The notes under the pieces were generated by a model. The model worked only from the letters and a program-made list of their open reading frames with translations, did not search any database and was not told where the DNA came from. This document shows, piece after piece, positions 1-10,897 of a DNA stretch of 64,000 nucleotides. The stretch's first letter is position 1; each line of letters starts with the position of its first letter. Origin of the DNA: Glandiceps talaboti (Eukaryota; Hemichordata; Enteropneusta; Spengelidae); the NCBI RefSeq assembly GCF_964340395.1, contig NC_135559.1, positions 21,435,621 through 21,499,620 on the forward strand. Reading direction: 5' to 3'. The translations under genes and the position numbers were made by a program.

Positions 1-374
1 ACACTGAAATACATTAATCACCTACAAATTACAAGTACTTAATTAAATTTCTCTAAAACACACTAATAACAGCACAAATCTTGGCCATGATATAACCATA
101 GACAATGGAGATATTATTGCCTATGATATAACACTACTAGATAATGATATTGTTAATCAAAACATGAATTCTTAGAATTGGAAAACTTGAATATTGATAT
201 CACAGTATCAGTCAGTTATCACTAACACTGTTGTCATCCCATACAATTCTACTCAGTACATTATATTACTAAGTGAGTTGCAATAAACTACAAACCAAAT
301 CTTATAACATGTGGACAATTTAAGTAAATGTTCAACAATATCCTAAACCAATTCCTGTAATCTCCCAACATCTA
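1..374. other. AT-rich non-coding stretch
   Basis: No reading frame with coding character, RNA gene or repeat array was recognised here. The stretch is AT-rich. Confidence 0.5.
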
Positions 375-561
375 CACAAACATTATCGTTCAATATTTTA
401 TCGAAAAGTAACACTAAGTTTACAGCTTGATGTTAACATGGAAGTATAACGATTAACGTAGTTACTCACATGTTTACATCATGGCATATTTACACCAGTT
501 TATACTTCCATGTTAACATCAAGCTGCAAGTGTTACATTTCGATAAAATATAATGTTTGTG
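375..561. mobile_element. Foldback MITE-like inverted repeat
   Basis: Two arms (about 375-449 and 500-561) are inverted copies: CACAAACATTAT at the left end faces ATAATGTTTGTG at the right end, and the core GCTTGATGTTAACATGG is repeated in inverse. The spacer is about 50 bp. The left arm has an extra insertion of several bases. No clean target-site duplication was seen, so the family is unassigned. It could form a long hairpin if transcribed. Confidence 0.7.
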
Positions 562-1021
562 GTGATGTGCAAGCTACTAAGGTCAAGGGCCAATTTAAGT
601 TTGCATGAAAACATCCACTCTTAGACCTTCGTCAAGTTAATACAATTTGGGTTCGAGTTCTTGTAAAATATTGTTTGTAGATGATTAAAACTCACTTTGT
701 CGTATTATTTTTTTGTGAATTCTACCTGTGTAATTTTCTGCGGAAAATGCAGAAAACAACTCGGCTACAACCTGACGAATGAAATAGCTAAAAGGCCTGA
801 TGACAGATTAACAGGCGTCGATGTTAGAAATTACCACGTTCTGCGACATGCCACTTTTGAACCCATTAGTGTACTAAAACAATAATTTACACGGTATCAA
901 TCATATTTTACCATTCAAAGAAACTAAGGGTATGTAAAAGTCGCAATTGTCGGAAGCAATTTTGCCTGTGAAAATAGCTCGTGCACGCATAACAAGTACT
1001 TGTCTGGGGCCATTTTGAGGT

Positions 1022-2325
1022 GTGAAACTGGTGTCAGCACCACATGGCAATGCAAAAAGAAGTTCAGCCCACTACACTAGAACAGCATCAAGTGTTAGAG
1101 AAAGAATGGGAGAACTTGTCAAAACCAACACACCGAGAGAGGTATATGAAAAAATGGTCCTGGAGGATTCTATGAGTGCACCAAGGGACCTAAAGGAAGT
1201 GCAAAACATGAATCATTTAAAGAAAGAAAAGACTAACTCACAGGGCAACCAAGGAAAAATATTGTGGATGATGTGCAGGCACTGCTGTCCATATTCCATG
1301 AAAACCCTTTCATCCAAGAGATAATACAAACCAAAAATAAACCACTGTCTGTTATTCTGTATCTTGAAGACAATTAAAGAGAAATAACTAACTTTTGTAC
1401 ATCAAACTCCAAATACCCAAGTGTTCTTGCAATTGGTGTATATCGAACCTTCAATTTGGAGGCCATGTTTTGCCACCACTTTTGTATATACTAACAACAG
1501 CCTCATAAGAAAAGCAACACAAAAACCACCCATTATGCTTGCCGTGATATATCTTCACTGGGATGAGCTGTACAACATGTACCATAGATTCTTTTCCCAC
1601 ATTCAGTCCAAATTGTCTGAAGATGTTGGCGGTACTCAAGTGTGCAAACTTGTCGTGGGGTCAGACGAAGAAGCTGCTTTGACGAAAGCCCTCAGCAAAT
1701 GTTTTCCAACATCACAGCAGATTCTTTGCTTAAGACACTTGGAGTAAAACGTGTGAAGGTACCTTAATGAAAAGGTTGGTGCAATGCAGAAGTTAGAAAG
1801 AAAGTGTTACATGATATCTTTGGTACAAATGGTTTGGTAACAAGCAAAGATGAAGAAACTTTCAATGTGCATTCTATGGAACTTTTTGACTCGTACTCTC
1901 ATACACTGCCAACCTTCAAAGACTACTTCATGAAAATTCAGCAAAAAATTAAGAACCATGTCATTTCTCCCAGGATGACTAACAAATGGCTACCATTTGA
2001 CTGGAAGAATAACTCATGTGAGAGTATAAACCATGTCTTGAAACTATCAACAAATTGGAAGAGTCTGAAGATTATTGATCATGTTCACAGACTGCATGAT
2101 ATTGTGAGGCTTCAGAGAGCTGATGTACGACGAGTGAACCCACTGCATTGGACCCAGAAGACTAAGGAGGAAAAGGAGGTGCTTTATAAGAAATTCTTGA
2201 AAGGAGTGCCGATGAAAGAAAAGACTATTGAATCAACAGACGGTCAATTCACCATCCCAAAGACACCAAAAGTAGCACGAAAGCCAGGACAGAGAAAGAG
2301 AATCAAATGTGCAAAAAACATTTAG
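1022..2325 (+). pseudogene. Degraded MULE-like (Mutator-type) transposase remnant
   Basis: Three collinear open stretches (1022-1324, 1421-1747, 1804-2325) read as one broken protein. The middle piece contains VVGSDEEAALTKALSKCFP followed by CLRHLE. This pattern resembles the part of MULE-domain transposases where an acidic residue is followed by a Cys/His motif. The last piece ends in a basic tail (ARKPGQRKRIK). In-frame stops occur at 1745-1747 and nearby, and the frame shifts between pieces, so no intact product is possible. The first piece begins at GTG, not ATG. Assignment rests on remembered motif pattern, not a search. Terminal repeats of this copy were not identified. Confidence 0.6.
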
Positions 2326-2550
2326 TAGGCAGTGACAGTAAAAAAGATCCACAACTGAAACTGATATTTGCTACAATAGTAATAACTTTTAATAACAGAT
2401 TACTCCTGAACATTTTGTATCTGTTGTACAACATCCCTTTCTAAAACATAATTGCTACACTAGAGTAAATTATTGCTTGAAAGAGAATCCTTTTTTCCGC
2501 AAACCAAAGTTAGATGATATCGAGTTTATTTTCTCGGACAGTTGGAAAGA

Positions 2551-2713
2551 CAGATTCTGTTTATTTGATGGTTTATTTAATTATTTAATTTGTCCCTATA
2601 CTTGTCGTTTGTTTGCTTGTTCATTTGTCATTTATTTGATAGTTTATTTATTTATTTGTTTGTTTGTTTTGTTTTATTTGTCACACGGTTCCTGGTTCCC
2701 CTGTGGTTGTATC
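2551..2713 (+). repeat. Dispersed repeat, inverted partner at 5771-5937
   Basis: The T-rich sequence running from CTGTTTATTTGATGG through CCCTATACTTGTCG to CACACGGTTCCTGG is present again in reverse complement at 5771-5937. The pair lies 3.1 kb apart in opposite orientation. ORFs over either copy are low-complexity (Leu/Phe/Cys-rich) and are not credible genes. Confidence 0.75.
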
Positions 2714-3046
2714 GATGTTACGGCTGTAGCAAATGGATAAGTATCCAAGCTACAGCAACCAGAATTTTCCCTTAGTTCTATCTCAGCTGATAGCATGTTG
2801 CTCAAATATTTATTCAAAGATTGATGTAAACTTAGCAGTGCTACTTCTATAATATGGGAAGGTAGTCCTGTTGGATTATTATCCACATATGTGGCCCAAA
2901 ATGAACCGTACCACTGTTTTCAATGCCTACGCTACACGACCGGACGTACGACCAGATTTCGGTCATGGATGTTAGTTATCATATATACATAGGGCTACAG
3001 TAATAAATACCCGGATGTTCGTTTGACCTCAAACACTAAATTTATT

Positions 3047-3505
3047 GTATCTTCTCCACGACTGGTCGTATGGTTGTGGCATGTATTTTTTTCACTGTCT
3101 TTTCTCCACGACCAGTCCTATGGTCGTGGCATGTACTTTTTTCACTGTCATTTCTCCACGACCGGTCGTATGGTTGTGGCATGTATTTTTTTCACTGTCT
3201 TTTCTCCACGACCAGTCCTATGGTCGTGGCATGTATTTTTTTCACTGTCATTTCTCCACGACCGGTCGTATGGTTGTGGCATGTATTTTTTTTCACTGTC
3301 TTTTCTCCACGACCAGTCCTATGGTCGTGGCATGTATTTTTTTCACTGTCATTTCTCCACGACCGGTCGTATGGTTGTGGCATGTATTTTTTTCACTGTC
3401 ATTTCTCCACGACCGGTCGTATGGTTGTGGCATGTATTTTTTTCACTGTCATTTCTCCACGACCGGTCGTATGGTCGTGGCATGTAATTTTTTTCACTGT
3501 CTTTT
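3047..3505 (+). repeat. Minisatellite, about 51-bp unit, 9 copies
   Basis: The unit contains a dyad, CCACGACC-GGTCGTATGGTTGTGG, then GCATGTATTTTTTTCACTGTC. Two unit types (ACCGGTCGTATGGTTG and ACCAGTCCTATGGTCG) alternate for the first six to seven copies, giving a two-unit higher-order repeat. The last three copies are all of the first type or a hybrid. Long ORFs over it in several frames are a by-product of the period. Confidence 0.9.
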
Positions 3506-3669
3506 TGGCCGGGTGTCAGATCGTCTGTCAATCCTAAATTCAGGGGAGACAGAAAAACTCGTACAACTGATTTTAGATTGAGCAAAAATTGGTAGAATCC
3601 TCCTTGATTCCTTTCTCGAATGACAACCTGTGTATCCGCCGAGCACAACTGCGAGCTGCGGGCCGCCAT
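3494..3669 (-). CDS. Possible first coding exon, unknown protein
   Basis: ATG at 3669 opens the sequence MAARSSQLCSADTQ and stays open into the minisatellite. The start is embedded in AAATGGCGGCC, a YY1-like context. Just upstream lie CGCGAGATT and CCCTACAATCC, which resemble motifs of TATA-less promoters. No downstream exon was found to the left, and a donor could lie at CAG-GTTGTC. I do not recognise the protein. It may be an exon cut off by repeat insertion, or a chance ORF. Confidence 0.25.
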
Positions 3670-3700
3670 TTAATCTCGCGCAAAGGATTGTAGGGGCAAA
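3670..3700 (-). promoter_or_regulatory. Candidate TATA-less promoter elements
   Basis: On the - strand, TGCCCCTACAATCCTTTGCG followed by CGAGATTAAATGGCGG resembles the ZNF143-like, TCGCGAGA-like and YY1-like combination of housekeeping promoters. This is pattern matching only. Confidence 0.3.
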
Positions 3701-3711
3701 ATTAAATCGAC

Positions 3712-3995
3712 ACATACACAAAATTAATTCAGCACATACATAAAATTAATTCGGGACATACACAAAATTAATTCGGGACATACACAAAATTAATTCAGGA
3801 CAAATAAAAATAATTTGGCACACACATACACAAAATTAATTCGGCACATACATAAAATTAATTCGGGACATAAAAATAATTCGGCACATATATAAAATTA
3901 ATTCGGGGCATACATAAATTAATTCTCGACTACATGAAATTAATTCCAGGAATACATAAAATTAATTCAAGGAATACGTAATATTAATTACAGCA
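3712..3995 (+). repeat. Minisatellite, roughly 20-24 bp unit
   Basis: ACATACACAAAATTAATTCGGG and close variants recur about a dozen times with gradual decay toward the right end (ATACGTAATATTAATTACAG). Confidence 0.85.
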
Positions 3996-4318
3996 GTATA
4001 CGTAGTTTTATTATTTCTACATACATGTAATTGTGACCAGAATGGGCCCCCATATCATACATGCGGCCATAACTTTAATATGACAGTGTACACGTGTGTA
4101 CGCCCGGTTGTTGGAAGAAACACGAGCTATCACACGTAAGGTAACAGTGTTGAGAACTGATATAATGTTTGAGCAATCAATCAAAGGTAATATGAACGTG
4201 TATTTGACGCCGAAACACGTCGTAAGGAACGTCAAAAGCCTGGGTCAAAGGTCACGCCTGTCACCAGCGCGCGCCGGGTTCCTTCCTTCCAGCACTACGT
4301 TCTGGTGACCGGCGCCTG

Positions 4319-4861
4319 TCAGCATGCAGCAGACTTGGCCTTAAATTTTAAACACACATGCACACAACATATACACACTAAGCTTCCGTTACACACAATC
4401 AAAACTAGTATTAACAATTTTAAGTGATAATTACTTAGCCAACTTCTGAGTTTCGACATATCCACTTGAGGCCGAGAGGCGCTAGCCGAGGCGGCGTGTA
4501 CAATGTTTGGTGGGTCGATCTCTATTTCACTTTCAGCCTTGTCGGGGCCCGTGCCAGTGGTCGACAGTGGTCCAAAGAACATTCTCCAGAAGCTTTCTAG
4601 ATAATCCATCGAGTAATGGAGAAATTTGTCGACTGACGCACCTGGAACTTCAGATGCTATACTTGTTCGAGTGCTAATCTCTACTACACGAAAATTCAAA
4701 CTATGGTAGTGTACTGCATCCCATTCTGTTTGACTCGAACCATCTTTGTCGCTTTTCTTGTAACCGAATGGGCAACGGGGTGATGTACGTAATACTTTCT
4801 GTTGAGGTTGAACAGAATCGTCAACATCTGAACAGGGGCTTTCTGTCTCCGGTTCCGCCAT
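4319..4861 (-). CDS. Candidate gene or first exon, 180-aa protein of unknown function
   Basis: The first true ATG is at 4861 (MAEPETESPCSDVDDS); codons to its right in the same frame are not ATG. The frame runs 180 codons to a TAG. The N-terminal two thirds is polar with Ser/Asp/Glu clusters. The last 40 residues hold a strongly hydrophobic run (LKLLILVLIVC) that could be a membrane segment. Alternatively the exon ends at 4435 at a donor (CTAA-GTAATT) and the hydrophobic tail is intron. The start sits in ATATGGCGG and has an ETS-like site upstream, which supports a real transcript start. No family was recognised. Confidence 0.45.
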   Translation of the reverse strand: MAEPETESPCSDVDDSVQPQQKVLRTSPRCPFGYKKSDKDGSSQTEWDAVHYHSLNFRVVEISTRTSIASEVPGASVDKFLHYSMDYLESFWRMFFGPLSTTGTGPDKAESEIEIDPPNIVHAASASASRPQVDMSKLRSWLSNYHLKLLILVLIVCNGSLVCICCVHVCLKFKAKSAAC

Positions 4862-4925
4862 ATTTTTCAAGTTACACTAGAGGAAGTGCGCACGGAATCA
4901 TGGGTACTTTGTTTTTCGACGGTTT
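4855..4925 (-). promoter_or_regulatory. TATA-less promoter candidate for the 4861 ORF
   Basis: On the - strand, CCATGATTCCGTGCGCACTTCC is followed about 20 bp later by AAATATGGCGG spanning the start codon. An ETS-type core (AGGAAGT on the + strand, 4881-4887) and a YY1-like ATGGCGG at the first codon are typical of TATA-less animal promoters. Function is inferred. Confidence 0.4.
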
Positions 4926-5118
4926 TGCCGGTTTTACAGTCCCCAGCTTCGGATTCGACGGTGTGTGGTCGATCGTACTATAAAATTTCAAAATCATTAA
5001 CCATGGGGTGATAAGGACCTAATATTACATAATGTGAGTTAAGGAATCAAGTCAGAATCTCCTGTGCGCTAAGTTGGCTTAACATTTGAGTTTCATTACG
5101 GATCGGATATGACTAGTC

Positions 5119-5441
5119 CACAGGCATTTGTTTCCCGAGTTATGGATCATAATATTTCTATCAGAATACAATAAAATGACGATAATATCGTTAATATTGA
5201 CGTATTAAACCAACACTATATGAAAGGGGTAAAATTACACTTGTTTCTGTGATCCCGCAGTTTCACTCAATGCGAAGGAAGACACCGCAGTGAGTGAACC
5301 TGCGCGATCACAGAAACAAGTGTAATTTTACCCCTGTCATATAGTGTTGGTTTAATACGTCAATATTAACGATATTATCGTCATTTTATTGTATTCTGAT
5401 AGAAATATCATGAGCCATAACTCGGGAAACAAATGCCTGTG
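5119..5441. mobile_element. Foldback MITE, hAT-type, copy 1
   Basis: A 323-bp element is almost entirely palindromic. Ends are CACAGGCATTTGTTTCC and its inverse. It is flanked by a perfect 8-bp direct repeat GACTAGTC (5111-5118 and 5442-5449). Eight-base duplications are the hallmark of hAT-superfamily insertion. There is no coding capacity. Near-identical arms are found in the copy at 10150-10483, and a truncated copy lies at 32035-32258. Because GACTAGTC is nearly self-complementary, the flanks also extend the hairpin. Confidence 0.85.
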
Positions 5442-5442
5442 G

Positions 5443-5548
5443 ACTAGTCCTGCTTGCAGAGGGAGTGTGTCGTTCCTCCCCCTCTGTGTACGTGTGGGTC
5501 ATAACAGTAGCACAGATCCGTACACCGTCTGCAAGCAGGACTAGGATA
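5443..5548. mobile_element. Short foldback element beside the MITE
   Basis: CTAGTCCTGCTTGCAGA at the left is inverted at the right as TCTGCAAGCAGGACTAG. A partial copy of the right arm (CACCGTCTGCCAGCAGGACTAGG) recurs at about 6249-6275, so it is a dispersed family. Copy 1 of the hAT-type MITE inserted at its left edge. Confidence 0.6.
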
Positions 5549-5770
5549 TGTCTCTAGGCTAATTATTCCCACTTTTTTTAGGGGAAAAAAATCAAAACTG
5601 GCATCATCCTATCTCACCGACCCTAATCCGGTTTTATGAAAACGGAACCATGTAAGAAAAAAAATCAGTCACGTAAGGCGAGAGCAACATTGCATTGTAA
5701 CAACGGAAATTTTGAAAAAGACAAAAACAATTCTGGGCATAGAAATGGGAAAAGAAATAGTATCAACAAA

Positions 5771-5937
5771 TAACAAACCACAGGGGACCCAGGAACCGTG
5801 TGACAAACAAAACAAAACAAACAAATAAATAAATAAATAAACTATCAAATAAATGACAAATGAACAAGCAAACGAACGAACGACAAGTATAGGGACAAAT
5901 AAAATAATTAAATAAACCAGCAAATAAACAGATACTC
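5771..5937 (-). repeat. Dispersed repeat, inverted partner of 2551-2713
   Basis: This is the reverse complement of the sequence at 2551-2713, including GGAACCGTGTGACAAA and GACAAGTATAGGGAC. The A-rich middle differs in the number of AAAT and AAAC steps. Confidence 0.75.
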
Positions 5938-7492
5938 GTGGGGGTATACCTAAATATGTTTTTTGTACCCATCACTATACAAAAACACAAATGTTCACTC
6001 TAGGTCTTTCTCTGTCCCTCATTTCAAGCCTCAAAAAACACCCAAATCAATCTTAAATGACAATAAACACTCAGTATACGTAATTATAAGAGGACCCTGG
6101 CCTCTCGATTCAGCTAAAATTTAAACTGAATTCATATACCAGGATGTTGCCGATATATATAAATACTGCGATGGACTCGGATGGTGGAAATTGATTTTTA
6201 AATCACCGAAATTTATAGTCCATGTGCGATGAAAAGTAAAAACTAACATAGGCCCGTGCACCGTCTGCCAGCAGGACTAGGATATGACCTATTTGCGTCA
6301 CCAGTCAAAGAGTAAAACTACAGATTTGCCACCATGACGCAGTGCAGTAATCCATGCCGCCGAAAGGGTATGTTTACACGCTTGTAACTGAGATAAGTGA
6401 AAATTGATCCTGACACAGATCTAGAAAAACCATAGACAACTATTGTCTATGGTTAAACTATATGTAGAAGTTTAGTACTTTGTTTTCTAATTATATATTA
6501 AATTTTCAATAACTGAGTCTAATGTTCCCCCTATTTACATACCGATTTCATCAACGTTGAAGCAGTTTACTAGTAATCAAGTTCACCTCAACGGTTTTAC
6601 AAATGCTCGCATAATAAGTCAGAATAGAATCACGTGACCTGCTTTGAATAGACTATTGAATGCGCATTTGTTCTACGAATCATACCAAGTACCATTGTCT
6701 GACATCGTGAAGTCATGACCATGACAGAAGTTTACTAAATACGAATATTAGTGACACTGAAGACGCAACAAATAATGTCGTGCGTGTCTGCATACAAAGG
6801 TTAGTGATACTTGAAATTTGGAAATTCACCATGGAATCGTAATATCACATCAAATATTCAAGTTGGTTAAGAATACTAGCCCAAAGATTGGCAAAAAATG
6901 GTGGCATTGGCTTCACTGACATGTGTTATTGTTTGTTTTGAGTTTTTGTTTATTATTCATAATTATTAACAATTTAACAGAGAAATAACACATTATTCAT
7001 TCCTAAGTCTCTTTATTACCTTGTCTGTCATCATGTTCTTTTAATTTTCACTTGAGTAAAAAGCTTATAAACTCAGTTTGTGCCACTTTAAAAGAACTAT
7101 CCAGTATAAACAACATTTTAGTTGTATACATACTACTTTGAAATTAATATTCTTTTGAAGTTGCACAGTTCTGGATCTCAATGACCTGCTGTAACGTTTC
7201 CCAAACTGGAGAAGGTTGTGTACTGGGTTTGATACATCTGCAATGATTTGTGTGCATTTGCCAGATAAACGAGCTTATGACTAAATGAACAATAAATCAC
7301 GTGCAACAATAAATCATGCGGCACTGCAAATAACTTTTAGCAGTGGTTTCCACATTTTTTTCAAGGTTTGTCATTTTTTATTTGAAACTTCACCACTCAA
7401 TCATGAAGTTGTTGGTCAGCAGAATCTCACATATGAGCATTCAAATGACGTCATTGTGTACAAATGCAGCAACATTAACTGGCATATACTAG
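5938..7492. other. Non-coding stretch
   Basis: No credible exon was found. It holds a partial copy of the 5443-5548 element near 6249-6275 and a perfect small hairpin at about 6428-6456 (AACCATAGACA facing TGTCTATGGTT). Confidence 0.5.
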
Positions 7493-7622
7493 GTTGGAAT
7501 GGGCTGTTGGGTTGGTATGGGCCGTTAGGTTGGAATGGGCTGTTGGGTTGATATTGGCCGCTGGGTTGGAAGGGCTGCTGGGTTGGAAGGGGCTGTTGGG
7601 CTGGGCTAGGCCTTTTGGTTGG
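7493..7622 (+). repeat. Minisatellite, about 17-18 bp unit
   Basis: GGTTGGAATGGGCTGTTG and variants repeat about seven times, decaying to GGGCTGGGCTAGGCC at the right end. ORFs across it are low-complexity. Confidence 0.8.
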
Positions 7623-7927
7623 GCTCGTTTAAAATGACATTGCAATACAGTCAATAAATTAAACCTTTCACAACTGCAAGGGTTGTTTTCCTTGTCTTCT
7701 ATTCCTTGAAACATCGATTTTGGTGAAAAAACCTGAAGTTAAAACTTTAAAATTTGTGTTGTATTTTCAATTCTAAAGACGTCAATAAGCCACGTAACTT
7801 TGTCCAGGTAGTCGACCCTGAAGGTAGGGTTTGGTTCTATGGGGAAGCAATTGGCGATACGCCCCCCCCCCACCCACCCCAGGATTGAGAATGTTGATCC
7901 TTCTTGTAAAAGGGAATAGAAATTTAA

Positions 7928-8062
7928 TGCTCCATATCGTTAAAGTATGCTCCATATCGTTAAGATTGGTCTGTGCTGACTCGATGAACACTGATACTCC
8001 ACCGTGGACTACGTCTAGTCAGGTTATATGTATGCTCCATATCATTAAGATTGGTCTGTGAG
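7928..8062 (+). repeat. Short repeated phrase
   Basis: TATGCTCCATATCGTTAA occurs three times (near 7928, 7947 and 8031). Two copies continue into GATTGGTCTGTG. Confidence 0.7.
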
Positions 8063-8177
8063 TTAAGTACTGACTCTATGCCAGAGGTTATTGAAAGCGA
8101 CTGTGAAAAAATAACAAGATACAAATGTATAATTGGTAACTGTACATATTTAACAAAACGTTTGTTGGCTAATATAC

Positions 8178-8425
8178 TTAGTGTAATATGTACCCGTCAC
8201 AGTTATAAACACCCAACATTTAATCAAACTACCAGTATATATAATAACTTGACAAATAAGGAGTAAAATGTCCTCTGAATATACACGATGACGTCATTTG
8301 TGTTATGTACACGTCACAGTTATAAACACCCAGTATTCAATCAAACTATCAGTATATATAATAACTTGACAAATGAAGAGTAACGCGTCCTCTATATACA
8401 CACGATGACCGTCATTTGTGTTATG
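8178..8425 (+). repeat. Tandem duplication, two units of about 120 bp
   Basis: Both units share CGTCACAGTTATAAACACCC, then CAGTATATATAATAACTTG and CGTCATTTGTGTTATG. Divergence is modest. No gene overlaps. Confidence 0.85.
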
Positions 8426-9708
8426 GCAAACAAACATATACATCTATAACCACTGTCATATTAGTCGGAAAGGTAAGTAGAACAGTGGCTACAAAACTTT
8501 CAGACACTGAAAATATAATGTCTTTATTTTATGTGATAAGTTTAAGGAAACATATTTAATACACTCTGATGCAAATTAGTAAAATAGTATGGGATTTGAA
8601 TTTTAGAAATTGATTTTGACTTGAAGGTACAACAATAAACACAGTCGAAGTTTAAATTGAAAGGTTTTATCTCCATAAATATTGTCGACATTTCAACGAA
8701 TATTCATATGTCTAGGTCTTATTCTACTTTATTGACTCTAGGTTGTTGTATATAATTACGTTTGATGAGGTCACGTTTGTCTGTATAGATTCTGTCCTAA
8801 ATCAATTCAAGAATGTCTATGTGTTTCCACTGTTAAAATTCAAATATACTGTATATGACCATACTCCATCAAATTCTTCTAACACCAACACCGTGTCATG
8901 TGACAATTTATCTTCTAACAGATCAGACGTCAGTTTATTTTGTTCTCGTCTTCTGACAGGTTTATCGTAATCATGAAAGAATTCAGCTGTTTTGTCAGGC
9001 TATGTTTTATTACATGACAATACCGTGTAACCATAAACCAAACAAAGCAATCCTATGACATCAACAGAAAAGTAACACAATTCTTAGGGAACTGACAGAA
9101 TTTAAGGCGTGGGTAGTCTTGATGGCAATGACATCAAGAGAAAAGTAACACGTGACCATTCTTTGTTGACTCGAGCTGGCAGAGGAATAATGTGACTAAA
9201 CCAGACAGTAAGATTCATTCGTAGAAACTAAAAAGATAAAATGTGAAAATAGGATACATGTCTCTATAAGTTTGAAAATAAACTATTTTTAAGGTGTACA
9301 TATCGCTAAATTAACTCTTTTAACAGTACAAATTGGTGAGGTTTCAGACTGTCGACTCGAATGACTCTGAGTAGCTCTGTACATGTAAGGATTCGTCGTT
9401 GGTGGCGCTCTTGTTAACCTTTAGAACGAGATATGAAACTTACCGTCTACCAGCTACTTACTTGAGGGGATGTAGTATAAGGCCAAAAAAAAAAAAAAAA
9501 AATGTTTCTGGTCAGCGCGCGCGTCACTTCAACACCAGCGCGTCACTCCTTTTTTTTCCCGATCTGGCGGCAAGCTAGCTTTTGAGCTTGTTCAAAAATT
9601 GAAAATGGCCACTTTTGGCGGGCTTCATACCCCTTTCTCATAACATTCTACCCACAGTTCATCACTCATCAAGATGAATGCACACACATCGCGCACGGGT
9701 GTTAGGGA

Positions 9709-10050
9709 ATGTTTAATATTGCAGGGTACAAATATTACCCAAAATGGCTGTCAGACCTAATTCATCACGTACCTATTGACATGTTAATCTCAGTTCAGAT
9801 TACGTTTGGCCTTGTCGACGCATCGCCAAATGTGACCTTACTAAGGCTGTTCCATGACTTGAGCAGGGGTGTTCTGAATACTGGAGATATATTTGTACTG
9901 GAGCCAGCGTATGCTGACTTTCCCGTGGAAAGTAGCGTGAGTACGTCAATCACCGGCCAGTTTCAAACGATACCATTATCAGTGACAATGTCTACGGTCA
10001 TCGAGTTTGGAAAGTTTATCACCTTTAATTTAACTGGTGATGTTCAGTAA
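9709..10050 (+). pseudogene. Transposon-internal ORF 1, unknown
   Basis: An open frame of about 113 codons lies inside the 9481-10960 element. It is preceded by an acceptor-like TTTAATATTGCAG and ends at GATGTTCAGTAAGAG, where a donor (GTAAGA) overlaps the stop. A matching acceptor (GGTGCTAG) about 58 bp on would join it to the next coding block. No family was recognised. It has mixed hydrophobic and polar content and no obvious membrane segment. Confidence 0.35.
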
Positions 10051-10105
10051 GAGTCGAGACCAGTACCAGTGCAGAATGCATTTTAACTGTTGATGGGTGG
10101 TGCTA

Positions 10106-10795
10106 GAAAAAAAACGTGGCCAAAACAACGACAGCTTGACCGACCAAACCACAGGCATTTGTTTCCCGAGTTATGGCTCAGAATATTTCTACCAGAATAC
10201 AATAAAATGACGATAATATCGTTAATATTGACGTATTAAACCAACACTATATGAAAGGGGTAAAATTACACTTGTTTCTGTGATCGCACAGTTTCACTAA
10301 ATGCGAAGGAAGGGGTATGTCTTCCTTCGCATTTAGTGAAACTGCGCGATCACAGAAACAAGTGTAATTTTACCCCTTTCATATAGTGTTGGTTTAATAC
10401 GTCAATATTAACGATATTATCGTCATTTTATTGTATTCTGATAGAAATATTCTGAGCCATAACTCGGGAAACAAATGCCTGTGGATCAAACGCACGTTTT
10501 AAACTGCACAATGATATGATACGATGGTTGCAGGGACAGAACCTTGGATGGGATTATAACAGCAGATCACTTGGCGACCAATTTGTCAACATTTTAGGAG
10601 ATGCTCTTTGGTTGATCGACCCCCATCGTTCCAAATTTTCCAGCAATCTGTAATTATTGTGGCTGTGGTCATGATTTGCTGACAGGAGAGAGAGCAGCTG
10701 ACATCTATCCAACCTGCAGTGATTGCTATGCAACCAAACCAAAACGACTCAGAAGAAAGAGAAAATTCTTCAGGGCCCAGGCCCATGATCACTGA
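10106..10795 (+). pseudogene. Transposon-internal coding block with Cys-rich C terminus, split by a MITE
   Basis: The frame KKTWPKQRQLDRPN runs to 10149, where the hAT-type MITE begins, and resumes after it with ARFKLHNDMIRWLQGQ. Ignoring the insertion and one 8-bp target repeat keeps the frame. It then reads GDALWLIDPHRSKFSSN before a stop at 10651-10653. A different frame, possibly reached by splicing at the acceptor-like TTTTCCAG ending at 10643, reads CNYCGCGHDLLTGER, CSDCY and KPKRLRRKRK to a TGA at 10793-10795. The four paired cysteines plus the basic tail suggest a zinc-binding, nuclear protein. The family is unknown. Confidence 0.45.
10150..10483. mobile_element. Foldback MITE, hAT-type, copy 2 (nested)
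   Basis: Same family as 5119-5441: CACAGGCATTTGTTTCC ends, an almost full-length palindrome, and a centre around CTTCCTTCGCATTTAG. Flanking 8-mers GACCAAAC (10142-10149) and GATCAAAC (10484-10491) match at 7 of 8 bases. It interrupts coding sequence of the 9481-10960 transposon. Confidence 0.85.
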
Positions 10796-10866
10796 CTGAA
10801 CACTATATGTGATATGTGAACACTGAATAGTGTGTCATGCATATATATTAACATTTATGGGGAGGG

Positions 10867-10897
<31 letters not shown>

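Noticed and set aside
4862-4870. Longer N terminus for the 4861 ORF
   Set aside because: The extra start codon is TTG. The ATG in ATATGGCGG is the better start.
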